Source: DASRAJ01 sp035638255 (GTDB lineage: Bacteria; Bacteroidota; Bacteroidia; Chitinophagales; UBA10324). Taken from it: 64,000 nt of DNA. The stretch lies in contig DASRAJ010000095.1 in assembly GCA_035638255.1 (NCBI GenBank), forward strand, positions 32,184-96,183, given 5' to 3'. Position 1 is the first letter of the stretch; each line of letters opens with the position of its first letter. This document shows positions 52,178 to 60,031 of this stretch, one piece after another. The notes beneath the pieces are model-generated. The model was not told where the DNA came from. It searched no databases and worked only from the letters and a program-made list of their open reading frames with translations. The position numbers and the translations under genes are program-made.

Positions 52178-52795
52178 CTACACTTTAATTGGGTCGCATA
52201 AATTACTAAGATATTCATCTGCTTCATTTCCCAGATTAAAAATCAAATCAACAAAACTCACGTCAGGAATAAAGCCATGCTTTGACTCGAAAACCTGGTG
52301 ATAAGGATGCAGGGTGCTGGATGCAGGGTGCAGGCAGTGCTCTCCATTTTCGCAAAACCGATTTATACGAATTGTTTTTTTCCAATGAAGAATTTCAAAA
52401 CACAATCGAAGTAGTTCCGTATTGAAGTCAATCAAAAACTCAAATTGCTTTTCATAAAGCGCACGAAATTTCCCTTCATAAAAAATAAAGAACGAACTCT
52501 TGCCGTATGCGGTAATCATGCTTCGCCAATGGATGTTCTGCCACAACTGTTCGTTTGCAATGCGAACATCTTTTGTTTTGCTCCTCACTCCTCTTCCGCC
52601 AATGATGGGTATGGTAAGCAGCAATGGCCCGTTTGCGTTGATGATGGTGCACCGGTTTCTCCACGTTGACTTTTGAAAATTCTCATCACCGTCAATCACG
52701 ATCGCCGAAAATGACTGCATCATGACAAACGCTGAAACCGGTGGCAGGTACTGCGTTTCGAGGAGAATAGAGCCGCTGTGTGATTCTGAATTCAT
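52178..52795 (-). CDS. WbqC family protein
   Basis: 205 residues from ATG 52795 (a GTG four codons upstream is open). WbqC-like (PF08889): ILLETQYLPPVSAFVMMQSF, the conserved FQKSTWRNRCTIINANGPLL, IIGGRGVRSKTKDVRIANEQ, LWQNIHWRSMITAYGKSSFF, and the end FIPDVSFVDLIFNLGNEADE. The family occurs in O-antigen or surface-polysaccharide loci, activity uncertain. The divergent heptamer words ggatgcagggtg (52303-52337) encode the variable HPASSTLHPYH stretch. Confidence 0.88.
   Translation of the reverse strand: MNSESHSGSILLETQYLPPVSAFVMMQSFSAIVIDGDENFQKSTWRNRCTIINANGPLLLTIPIIGGRGVRSKTKDVRIANEQLWQNIHWRSMITAYGKSSFFIFYEGKFRALYEKQFEFLIDFNTELLRLCFEILHWKKTIRINRFCENGEHCLHPASSTLHPYHQVFESKHGFIPDVSFVDLIFNLGNEADEYLSNLCDPIKV
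52303..52337. repeat. Heptamer array inside wbqC
   Basis: aaggatg, cagggtg, ctggatg, cagggtg, caggcag: five units of 7 bp (14-bp dimer GGATGCAGGGTGCT repeated), within coding sequence. Confidence 0.7.
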
Positions 52796-52882
52796 CTTTT
52801 CTATCACTGCAATGGTCGAAGAAAGGAAAATGTTGGATGATAAGTTTGTAATTTTAAAACAGAAAATTCACAGCATCTCCAG

Positions 52883-54424
52883 ATGAAAAAACTTTCTCAA
52901 CAAATTTCGCATCTTAAGTCTTATGTCTTAAGTCTTACATCTTATTTCATTCGTATTGCATCGTATTTCTTTCTTCTAACCTCTGCCATCTTCCTTCTAA
53001 CTTCTTCGACTAAAGCTCAAACCCTCCACGTCTTCATGCACAACTGCGCTTTTCTTCCTGTTAGTTCCGACACGTCGTATGTGGAAACGTACATCGTCGT
53101 TCCGGGATTTGAATTGAATTACGTGAAGAATGACTCGGGAAAATTTGAAGGCGCTCTTGAAGTTACGCTGCTGTATTTGAAAGATACCAATGTGTACAAA
53201 TTCGATAAGTATGTGTTGCGCACACCGGAGATCGCTGACACTTCTCAGATTTCTTTTGACGTTCTTGATCTGCGAAGAGTTTCATTGCCTGACGGAGAAT
53301 ATACTGTGCATCTTGAAGTGAAAGATGCAAACAGGACCTCGAGCTATGCTGATGCGAACCAGGGATTGAAAGTGCAGTTCGACAGAAAAAATATTTCGCT
53401 TTCAGATATTGAATTCGTTCAGAATTATTCAGTCACTACAAAGAGAAATCTATATTCCAAAAGCGGGTACGACATTCATCCGATGGCGATCCCCTATTTT
53501 CCGAATGTCCAGAACACGCTCACATTCTACAATGAGATTTACAATGCAAAGGCCGTTGCTGGTGATGACGACATCCTCATCATGTACTCGGTGAAGGAAG
53601 CGCACAGCAACAATGTGGCGGATGAGTTGTTTCGCTTCACACGGCAAAAAGCCTCAACAGTCAATGTCCTGTTCTCATCATTTGACATTACTGATCTGCC
53701 TACGGGAAATTATGTACTCGATGTGCAGGTGAAAAGCAAAAAGAATGAATTGCTAGCGGAGCAAACAGCATTCTTCCAGCGCATGAATAAAAACTCAGTC
53801 TATCAACTGAACAGCATTGCGCTGATAGACATCAGCGACAAGTTCGTGAAATTTATGCCCGCCGATTCTATGAATTATTATCTCAAGTGCCTTCTGCCGC
53901 ACGCCGAATTGTACGAACGAACATATATTCTGCATGGGCTGCAAACAAATGACACCCTGCTGATGAAACAATTCTTTTACAACTTCTGGCAGAGGCGCAA
54001 TGCAACCGATCCGCACGGCGAGTGGAGTGCATACAAGCAAATGGTAGATGCAGTGAATTACAATTACAGCACACCGGTTTCACACGGTTTTGAGACAGAC
54101 CGGGGAAGAGTGTATTTGCAATACGGACCCCCGAACCGTATTGATGGCAGTGACCGCGAGCCCAACGCCTATCCTTATGAGATTTGGCAGTACTACACAC
54201 TGACTAATAACCAGAGCAACGTGAAGTTTGTCTTCTGCAATGCTGACCTGGCAACAAACGATTACAAGCTTATTCATTCGGACGCAAGAGGAGAATTGAG
54301 CGATCCCCGATGGAAGTTCAAAATCTTCAAGACCTTTAAAGATGTGAACGGCTATAGCAACTTTGATACAGAAACTTATCCTGATTCATTTGGCTCACAG
54401 GTAGATGAGTTGTATAACCGGTAG
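52883..54424 (+). CDS. GWxTD domain-containing exported protein
   Basis: 513 residues. The leader extends to TSSTKAQ (about residue 45) and is repeat-encoded: HLKSYVLSLTSYFIRIASYF then FLLTSAIFLLTSS. Beta-rich N-terminal domains (50-300: GALEVTLLYLKDTNVYKFDK, PDGEYTVHLEVKDANR, TGNYVLDVQVKSKKNELLA) precede the GWxTD domain (about 340-500) with FFYNFWQRRNATDPHGEWSA and GFETDRGRVYLQYGPPNRID. The GWxTD motif itself is modified. Periplasmic or outer-membrane associated; function unknown. Confidence 0.85.
   Translation: MKKLSQQISHLKSYVLSLTSYFIRIASYFFLLTSAIFLLTSSTKAQTLHVFMHNCAFLPVSSDTSYVETYIVVPGFELNYVKNDSGKFEGALEVTLLYLKDTNVYKFDKYVLRTPEIADTSQISFDVLDLRRVSLPDGEYTVHLEVKDANRTSSYADANQGLKVQFDRKNISLSDIEFVQNYSVTTKRNLYSKSGYDIHPMAIPYFPNVQNTLTFYNEIYNAKAVAGDDDILIMYSVKEAHSNNVADELFRFTRQKASTVNVLFSSFDITDLPTGNYVLDVQVKSKKNELLAEQTAFFQRMNKNSVYQLNSIALIDISDKFVKFMPADSMNYYLKCLLPHAELYERTYILHGLQTNDTLLMKQFFYNFWQRRNATDPHGEWSAYKQMVDAVNYNYSTPVSHGFETDRGRVYLQYGPPNRIDGSDREPNAYPYEIWQYYTLTNNQSNVKFVFCNADLATNDYKLIHSDARGELSDPRWKFKIFKTFKDVNGYSNFDTETYPDSFGSQVDELYNR
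52907..53004 (+). repeat. Fourteen-unit heptamer array encoding the GWxTD signal peptide
   Basis: tcgcatc, ttaagtc, ttatgtc, ttaagtc, ttacatc, ttatttc, attcgta, ttgcatc, gtatttc, tttcttc, taacctc, tgccatc, ttccttc, taacttc. Thirteen of 14 units end in TC. Because 7 is not a multiple of 3 the three reading phases rotate, giving a quasi-repeating hydrophobic peptide. Confidence 0.8.
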
Positions 54425-54521
54425 TCAGTTTGCAGTTCGCAAGATTGTACTCGAAGTTCTCCATACGCTATTCACTCATTCACCATCAATTACCTTTACG
54501 CACCACCTCATTTAATATCTC

Positions 54522-55535
54522 TTGAAGAAAGTTGCGGTCATTGTTTTGTGCTGGAACGGAAGAAAGTTCATGGAGGAGTTTCTTCCCACGCTGCTTCAGT
54601 TTCAACATGAAGATTCTGAAATCATTGTGGCGGATAATGCTTCCACTGATGATTCAGTCGGGTATGTGCGGCAGCATTTTCCCTCTGTAAAAATTATTCA
54701 GCTCGAAAAAAATTTTGGATTTGCAGGAGGATACAATGAAGCGATCAAACAGATCACTTCAGAATATGTCGTACTCATTAACCAGGATGTTGCCGTCACT
54801 GAAAACTGGTTGCCACCGATGCTGAAGATGATGGAAGAAGATGAAACAATTGGCGCGCTTCAGCCGCGCATACGCGCGCACCTGCAGCGCACGCACTTCG
54901 AGTATGCAGGCGCAGCGGGCGGATGGATTGACCGCTTCGGCTATACGTTTTGCCGCGGAAGAATTTTTGACGCGGTGGAAGAAGACACGAATCAATACAA
55001 CACTCCTGCTGAAATTTTCTGGGCATCAGGTGCATGTATGCTCACGAGAAAAAAAATTTATGAATCCCTCGGCGGTCTCGATGAGGATTTCTTTGCGCAC
55101 ATGGAAGAAATTGATTTGTGCTGGCGAATGAAAAATGCCGGCTACAAAATCATGTATTGCCCTGATTCCGTCGTGTATCATCTCGGAGGCGGAAGCTTGC
55201 CGCAGGGAAATCCTTTCAAGACCTATCTGAATTACCGTAACAACATGATCATGCTCGTGAAAAATCTTCCTAAGCATCAGGTGACGAAGATTGTTTTTTC
55301 AAGAGCGTTGCTTGATGGTATTTCAGCGATTCGCTCCCTGCTGCGTGGTTATCCGCAGGATATTTCTTCCATCTGGAAAGCTCACGGTGATTTCAGGAAA
55401 GGATTATCGAAATGGAAGAGCAAGCGAAAAGGAAATGAAAAAGATTTCTTCTCGCTCAGCGGAGTTTATAATGGTTCTATTGTGAAAGAATTTTTTTTGA
55501 AACGGGGAAATAAATTCCCTGATCTGTTTTGTTAA
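54522..55535 (+). CDS. GT2 family glycosyltransferase
   Basis: 337 residues. Starts with TTG 54522 (KKVAVIVLCWNGRKFMEEFL); no in-frame ATG lies before the first strand. GT-A motifs: EIIVADNASTDDSV, LEKNFGFAGGYNEAI, VVLINQDVAVTENWLPPM (DxD-like), ASGACMLTRKKIYESLGG and HMEEIDLCWRMKNAGYKIMY. Rhamnosyltransferase-like, adding a sugar from a nucleotide donor to a surface glycan; acceptor unknown. The 97-bp gap before it has a TACCTTTAC box and CATTCAC heptamers. Confidence 0.88.
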   Translation: MKKVAVIVLCWNGRKFMEEFLPTLLQFQHEDSEIIVADNASTDDSVGYVRQHFPSVKIIQLEKNFGFAGGYNEAIKQITSEYVVLINQDVAVTENWLPPMLKMMEEDETIGALQPRIRAHLQRTHFEYAGAAGGWIDRFGYTFCRGRIFDAVEEDTNQYNTPAEIFWASGACMLTRKKIYESLGGLDEDFFAHMEEIDLCWRMKNAGYKIMYCPDSVVYHLGGGSLPQGNPFKTYLNYRNNMIMLVKNLPKHQVTKIVFSRALLDGISAIRSLLRGYPQDISSIWKAHGDFRKGLSKWKSKRKGNEKDFFSLSGVYNGSIVKEFFLKRGNKFPDLFC

Positions 55536-55547
55536 CTTCACATTACT

Positions 55548-56102
55548 CTATTGCAAATTACTTTTATTCTCTCCCGACGCTTGCATCTCTAATACATTTC
55601 GCCTCAACAGCTCCTTGAATTGTGAATACTCATTCTCAGTCATAGACTTCTTCGGAAAAAGGTAATGTGAAGATGAAGTATGAATATCAATGTAATCATC
55701 ATATGTCTTGTACATAGTCACCAGGTTCCACTTTTCAAACTCTGACTTGGTTTTTTCACTTAGCTCAAATCCTGAATCGGAGATCGCCAGTTCGCAAGGC
55801 AACATGCCTTCAACTGTCGTTATGTAATCTTCAACCTTCCTTCTCCACCGTCTCAATGTAAAATATTCGATGAGCAGCACACCTTCGGAAATTAATGCGG
55901 CAAGAAAAAGAAATTGAGTCACCATGCCGAATGAAAATCCAGAAGCGATATAAGAAATAACAAAGAGAATAAAAATCACCACCGCCAAATAAAAGATTGG
56001 TTTCGATTTACGATTCTTATGAATCAAATGCTGATCATTCTTGTAAAAAATTTCCCTGAAATCATCGGGATTGAACTGCAGATGAATTTTAAGCAATGAC
56101 AT
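55548..56102 (-). CDS. YcxB-like membrane protein
   Basis: 184 residues. Two membrane helices (38-57 FYLAVVIFILFVISYIASGF; 59-80 FGMVTQFLFLAALISEGVLL) are followed by a cytosolic domain with CELAISDSGFELSEKTKSEF and KWNLVTMYKTYDDYIDIHTS, then YLFPKKSMTENEYSQFKELL. This order matches YcxB/DUF-type proteins found across bacteria; function unknown. A 26-bp gap separates it from the lipocalin-like gene upstream on the same strand. Confidence 0.7.
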   Translation of the reverse strand: MSLLKIHLQFNPDDFREIFYKNDQHLIHKNRKSKPIFYLAVVIFILFVISYIASGFSFGMVTQFLFLAALISEGVLLIEYFTLRRWRRKVEDYITTVEGMLPCELAISDSGFELSEKTKSEFEKWNLVTMYKTYDDYIDIHTSSSHYLFPKKSMTENEYSQFKELLRRNVLEMQASGENKSNLQ

Positions 56103-56128
56103 TTAGATTCGCATTAATCGTCATAAGA

Positions 56129-56527
56129 TTATTTTTTTGAGAAGTAGATCGTGATGTAATCGCCTCCGCCATCTTTTGCTTTTACCGCTAATTGCGTCGC
56201 TGTGAGCTTGACAATTTTCATTTCCATTTTCTGAGGATAGCCCTTCGATTGTTTTTGAGTAACAACCAATATCATCTTAGATGAATTCATTGACCACGTT
56301 CCTTTCACGAGTCCTTCCTCCTCGATTGATTCAACGGTGCCATCTGCCTTGTACCACACGTATTGACTTTTTTCATCTTCAGAAACAGGATAAATCTTTC
56401 CGTCTGTTTCCAGATATTTTTCAGGGTACCATTTTCCGATCAGGTTTTTTCTAAACGTGGAAGTGTCTTGTGAAAATGCTGCTGATCCCATCAGCAGCAG
56501 CAGAAAAATGAAATGAATGCGATTCAT
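56129..56527 (-). CDS. Lipocalin-like exported protein
   Basis: 132 residues. Leader NRIHFIFLLLLMGSAAFSQ. The small lipocalin-like beta-barrel has LIGKWYPEKYLETDGKIYPV near the start, YVWYKADGTVESIEEEGLVK, GTWSMNSSKMILVV and an end strand GDYITIYFSKK. Bacteroidota have many such small proteins; ligand unknown. Upstream of the YcxB-like gene, probably co-transcribed. Confidence 0.75.
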   Translation of the reverse strand: MNRIHFIFLLLLMGSAAFSQDTSTFRKNLIGKWYPEKYLETDGKIYPVSEDEKSQYVWYKADGTVESIEEEGLVKGTWSMNSSKMILVVTQKQSKGYPQKMEMKIVKLTATQLAVKAKDGGGDYITIYFSKK

Positions 56528-56584
56528 TGAATACAGTTTAGAAGTTGTTTGGATTTCATTGAAAAGATTTGCTTCTCCCAGTGT

Positions 56585-56636
56585 TTCGACGAGCTCAGCA
56601 TGACCTCCGCGCGCCTGTTACCCTGAGCTTGTCGAA
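56585..56636. repeat. Palindromic dispersed repeat (TTCGACAAGCTCAG arms)
   Basis: TTCGACGAGCTCAG and CTGAGCTTGTCGAA are 14-bp arms with one mismatch around a GC-rich 24-bp loop, in the 230-bp gap between aroQ and the lipocalin-like gene. One arm recurs at 34775. I recall this word from many Bacteroidota assemblies. Confidence 0.75.
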
Positions 56637-56757
56637 GGGTTGCGTGGGCATAAGCGAATTTCTGAACCATTTCCAAACAGCTTCTTAGGAAAAAGTAAAT
56701 ATAAGAGTTTGAAAGAAGGCTTGAATGTAATGTGTTAATGATATTATTCTGACGTGA

Positions 56758-57180
56758 TCATTCTTCAAAGCTTCTAACCGCTAACTCATAACTCTTCATT
56801 CCAAACCCCACAATACTTCCTTTGCATTTTCCAACCAACAAACTTTTGTGACGGAATTCTTCCCGTGAGTATGGATTTGAAATGTGCACTTCAATCACCG
56901 GCGTTTTGATGGAAGCAATCGCATCAGCAATAGCAACAGAAGTATGTGTGTATCCTCCGGCGTTTAAAATAACTCCTTCCGCTGCAGGAGGAAATCCAAC
57001 TTCATGAAGCTTGTTGATGATCTCTCCCTCCACATTACTTTGAAAATATTCAAGCTCATGCTGCGGAAATTTTCTCTTCAGCTCATCAAAATAATTTTCA
57101 AAAGTTTGATTGCCATAAATCTCAGGCTCACGCGTGCCGAGCAAATTCAGGTTGGGTCCGTTGATGACAATAATCTTCAT
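56758..57180 (-). CDS. aroQ: 3-dehydroquinate dehydratase, type II
   Basis: 140 residues from ATG 57180. Converts 3-dehydroquinate to 3-dehydroshikimate in aromatic amino-acid synthesis; the type II enzyme is a dodecamer. Visible are INGPNLNLLGTREPEIYG with catalytic Tyr22, LEYFQSNVEGEIINKLHE, ILNAGGYTHTSVAIADAI and HISNPYSREEFRHKSL with catalytic His. In-frame sequence up to 57348 is repeat-rich (CCCGATTTTTCGGG palindromes) and not conserved, so it is left out. Divergent from xerD, a common Bacteroidota pairing. Confidence 0.95.
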   Translation of the reverse strand: MKIIVINGPNLNLLGTREPEIYGNQTFENYFDELKRKFPQHELEYFQSNVEGEIINKLHEVGFPPAAEGVILNAGGYTHTSVAIADAIASIKTPVIEVHISNPYSREEFRHKSLLVGKCKGSIVGFGMKSYELAVRSFEE

Positions 57181-57207
57181 AAATGATTTTCTGCTAAAAT
57201 CCGACTT

Positions 57208-57265
57208 GTCCCGATTTTTCCATCGGGAAATCAAAAATCCGACCCGTCCCGATTTTTCGGGAAAT
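57208..57265. repeat. Two CCCGAT...ATCGGG / CCCGATTTTTCGGG mini-palindromes
   Basis: tcccgatttttccatcggga and tcccgatttttcggga lie in two tandem units of about 40 bp sharing aaaatccgac. Similar small palindromes are at 39011-39026 (TTCCGATTTTTCGGAA) and in nif3 (17320-17332). Confidence 0.65.
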
Positions 57266-57328
57266 CCGAAATTTTTGTGTGTTGTTCTCGTTGTACACTC
57301 TTCGCGAAGCAAGTTAGAAAATTGATTG

Positions 57329-57363
57329 CACCATTCACCATTCACCACTCACCATTCACCACT
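57329..57363 (+). repeat. Heptamer array CACCATT x5 upstream of xerD
   Basis: caccatt, caccatt, caccact, caccatt, caccact: five units, ending 8 bp before the xerD ATG. Confidence 0.85.
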
Positions 57364-57371
57364 TTCGCCCC

Positions 57372-58280
57372 ATGGATTGGAACAGCACCATCAAAGGATT
57401 CAAAGCATACCTGCGTTTAGAGCGCTCTCTTTCTCTCAACTCGATAGAAGCATATTTGCACGATGTCAATTTGCTCGCCCGCTACCTCGAACTCAGCCAA
57501 TCACACAAGCAACCGGAAGACGTCACGTTCGAAGACCTGCAGCAGTTCATCGCTTTCATCAATGAAACCGGTCTTGGCGATCATACGCAGGCGCGAATCC
57601 TTTCGGGAGTGAGAAGCTTTTACAAATACCTGCTGATGGAAGATTTGATGACGACTGATCCCACCACACTTATTGAAGGTCCCAAGCTGCAACGGAAATT
57701 ACCCGATGTGCTGCACCTTGATGAGATCAATGCACTCATGGACGCCATTGATCACAGCCGCCCCGATGGTATTCGCAACCGTGCCATTCTTGAAACACTC
57801 TACAGTTGCGGGCTGCGCGTGAGTGAGTGTGTCGAGCTGAAAATTTCCAATCTCTATTTTGATGTCGGCTTTATTAAAGTGATCGGAAAAGGAAACAAAG
57901 AGCGCCTCATTCCCATAGGGGGTTCTGCGATTAAGCACATCAATTTTTATTTTGAAGGCGTGCGCAATCATCTGAAAATTCATCCTCAGTCGGAAGACAT
58001 TTTGTTTTTGAATCGGAGGGGAAAGAAACTTACGCGCGTGTACGTGTTCATGATGATCAAAGAGCTCGTGCAAAAAATCGGGTTGAAGAAATCCATCAGC
58101 CCGCATACGTTCCGTCATTCGTTCGCAACACACCTGATTGAAGGCGGCGCCGATCTTCGCGCTGTGCAGGAAATGCTAGGGCATGAAAGCATCACTACTA
58201 CGGAAATCTATACGCATCTTGACCGGGATTTTTTAAGGCAGACGCTGATGCAGTTTCATCCGAGGTATCAGCAGCAGTAG
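57372..58280 (+). CDS. xerD: Site-specific tyrosine recombinase XerD
   Basis: 302 residues. Resolves chromosome dimers at dif, normally with XerC. N-terminal SAM-like core-binding domain (5-95: FKAYLRLERSLSLNSIEAYL) and catalytic domain with Arg149 (YSCGLRVSE), Lys173 (GKGNKER), His245/Arg248 (HTFRHSFATHLIEGGADLRA), His271 (LGHESITTTEIYTH) and nucleophile Tyr280. All six catalytic residues are present. The stop codon lies inside a GTTGGCA heptamer array. Confidence 0.95.
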   Translation: MDWNSTIKGFKAYLRLERSLSLNSIEAYLHDVNLLARYLELSQSHKQPEDVTFEDLQQFIAFINETGLGDHTQARILSGVRSFYKYLLMEDLMTTDPTTLIEGPKLQRKLPDVLHLDEINALMDAIDHSRPDGIRNRAILETLYSCGLRVSECVELKISNLYFDVGFIKVIGKGNKERLIPIGGSAIKHINFYFEGVRNHLKIHPQSEDILFLNRRGKKLTRVYVFMMIKELVQKIGLKKSISPHTFRHSFATHLIEGGADLRAVQEMLGHESITTTEIYTHLDRDFLRQTLMQFHPRYQQQ

Positions 58281-58325
58281 GCAGTTGGCAGTTGGCAGTT
58301 GGCAGTTGGCAATTGGCAATTGGCA
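58277..58325 (+). repeat. Heptamer array GTTGGCA x7 at the xerD stop
   Basis: gtaggca, four gttggca, two attggca: seven units. The TAG stop of xerD is in the first unit, and the array runs to 13 bp before the next (convergent) gene end. Confidence 0.9.
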
Positions 58326-58338
58326 AAAAACTAATATT

Positions 58339-59871
58339 TCATTGCCGCACAAATTTTTTCACAAAATTTCCTTCTGCTGTTTTTATGGTTGCTAAGTAAA
58401 CACCAAAAGGCAGTTGAGAAACATCTATGCTGCTTTCACTTCCAGTAATCATTTTATTTTTCAATGTCTCTCCCAAAAAATTTGTAATGATCAAATGATA
58501 TGGCTGATAATAATTGTTGAAGGAAGTATTGAGTTGGGAGGTAACAGGATTGGGATAAATTTGAAATGAAGGCTCTGAGGAAATTGTTTCATTGATGTTC
58601 AGAGGATAACAAAGCACTTCTTCGACTATTTGCTCACCATGTTCTTTTGTATCTGCCGGATGAGCGGTTAAATAAACCATTTCAGGAGTAGCTCCTGTTG
58701 TATCGAATGAAGCAGCCGTTGTTACAGTAACATTTACGTTCTCAAAAAGGCAATTGTCAGTATCAATGTTGAGCAAATAAATTTTGGTGTAATCTAAATT
58801 GTTGAATCCACTTCCCGATATCAGAAAAGTACTCTGCGATGAAATGAACATGTTTTCGACGAAAGTATAATCAAATGCGCCCCACTGCTTTGACCATTGT
58901 AAATTCCCCGACCCATCGGTTTTAATCAAATAAACATTCGGTGCCCCGGGGTTATTTAGTGCAGCCACCAGGTATCCAGCACCCTCAATTTGTTGAACGT
59001 CATAAGCGGAGTTTGCATTAGCATTACCGTAAGTCTTTGACCATTCGAGGTTACCATTCTCATCAGTCTTGAGCAGGTAAATATCGCCCTGACTTTCTCC
59101 AAAACTACTTGTCGAGCCCGCAATAATATATCCGTGATCTGCTGTTTGCTTTACACGGTATGCATCATCTTCTAATGTGCCTCCAAAACTTTTTGACCAC
59201 AGTAAGTTTCCCGCAGAGTCAGTTTTAATCAAGCTTACATTGCTATAGGTGTTATCCGGAAACTGAGTAGTGCCGGTCATTATATATCCATTGTCAGAAG
59301 TCTTTTGAAGATCGAAGGGATGTGTAGGGGAATAAGCTGTTGTCCATTCAACATTTCCCAGAGAATCCGTTTTTAAGATGAAGGCTACACCTGAACCCTC
59401 AGTTCCCCCTATCACATAACCTCCGTCATTTGCTTGAAGAACCATTCCACCCGAGGTGTTGAGGTTGTAGTAATTCGACCATTGCAAGTTTCCATTCTTA
59501 TCACATTTCACTATGTATAAGTGCGGAGTTTGGTTGCCTGACATGTCATATTCCTGCCCGACCATGATATATCCTGAATCAGAGGCCTGAGAAAATCCAT
59601 AGCCAATATTTCTGATGGAGTCGCCAAAGTATTTACCCCACTGCACATTGCCATTCACATCAACTTTAATAAGGGAAAAATCTAAGTCGGTACCTGGTCC
59701 GCAGACACCAAATAAGGCGCAACCTCCGTCAAGTGCAGGTTGCAAAAAACCATAGGAGGACCCGTAAATTGTATCCAAATAGCTCTTCTCAAATGTAGAT
59801 TGCGCTGAAGTGGAATTGAGGTTTGAAAAATAGAAAGCGCAGAAGAGAAGGATTGCAAATTGTGTTTTCAT
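58339..59871 (-). CDS. Secreted T9SS-sorted beta-propeller-like protein
   Basis: 510 residues from ATG 59871 (leader KTQFAILLFCAFYFSNLNST). About seven repeats of the DNGYIMTGT, LLKTDENGNLEWSKTYG, GYLVAALN type, clearly paralogous with the genes at 36513 and 62119. Sorting domain from SFQIYPNPVTSQLNTSF to VKKFVRQ. Presumed surface-exposed; ligand unknown. Confidence 0.75.
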   Translation of the reverse strand: MKTQFAILLFCAFYFSNLNSTSAQSTFEKSYLDTIYGSSYGFLQPALDGGCALFGVCGPGTDLDFSLIKVDVNGNVQWGKYFGDSIRNIGYGFSQASDSGYIMVGQEYDMSGNQTPHLYIVKCDKNGNLQWSNYYNLNTSGGMVLQANDGGYVIGGTEGSGVAFILKTDSLGNVEWTTAYSPTHPFDLQKTSDNGYIMTGTTQFPDNTYSNVSLIKTDSAGNLLWSKSFGGTLEDDAYRVKQTADHGYIIAGSTSSFGESQGDIYLLKTDENGNLEWSKTYGNANANSAYDVQQIEGAGYLVAALNNPGAPNVYLIKTDGSGNLQWSKQWGAFDYTFVENMFISSQSTFLISGSGFNNLDYTKIYLLNIDTDNCLFENVNVTVTTAASFDTTGATPEMVYLTAHPADTKEHGEQIVEEVLCYPLNINETISSEPSFQIYPNPVTSQLNTSFNNYYQPYHLIITNFLGETLKNKMITGSESSIDVSQLPFGVYLATIKTAEGNFVKKFVRQ

Positions 59872-60031
59872 AATTGCGTTTTCACAATAAGGTGAGCACA
59901 AGATAACAAGATTATTCGCTTGCAATAATCACTCTGCCTGTACGCGTCATCTGCGCATATTCGCTAAACTTCGGACGCCCGCGGGCCGGTACTCATGGTG
60001 CAAGTTGCATTAAAGCAACTTACTTCTCTTT

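Noticed and set aside
57181..57348. 56-residue N-terminal extension of aroQ
   Set aside because: Encoded by repeat palindromes and absent from the family, whose conserved start is MKIIVINGPNLN at 57180.
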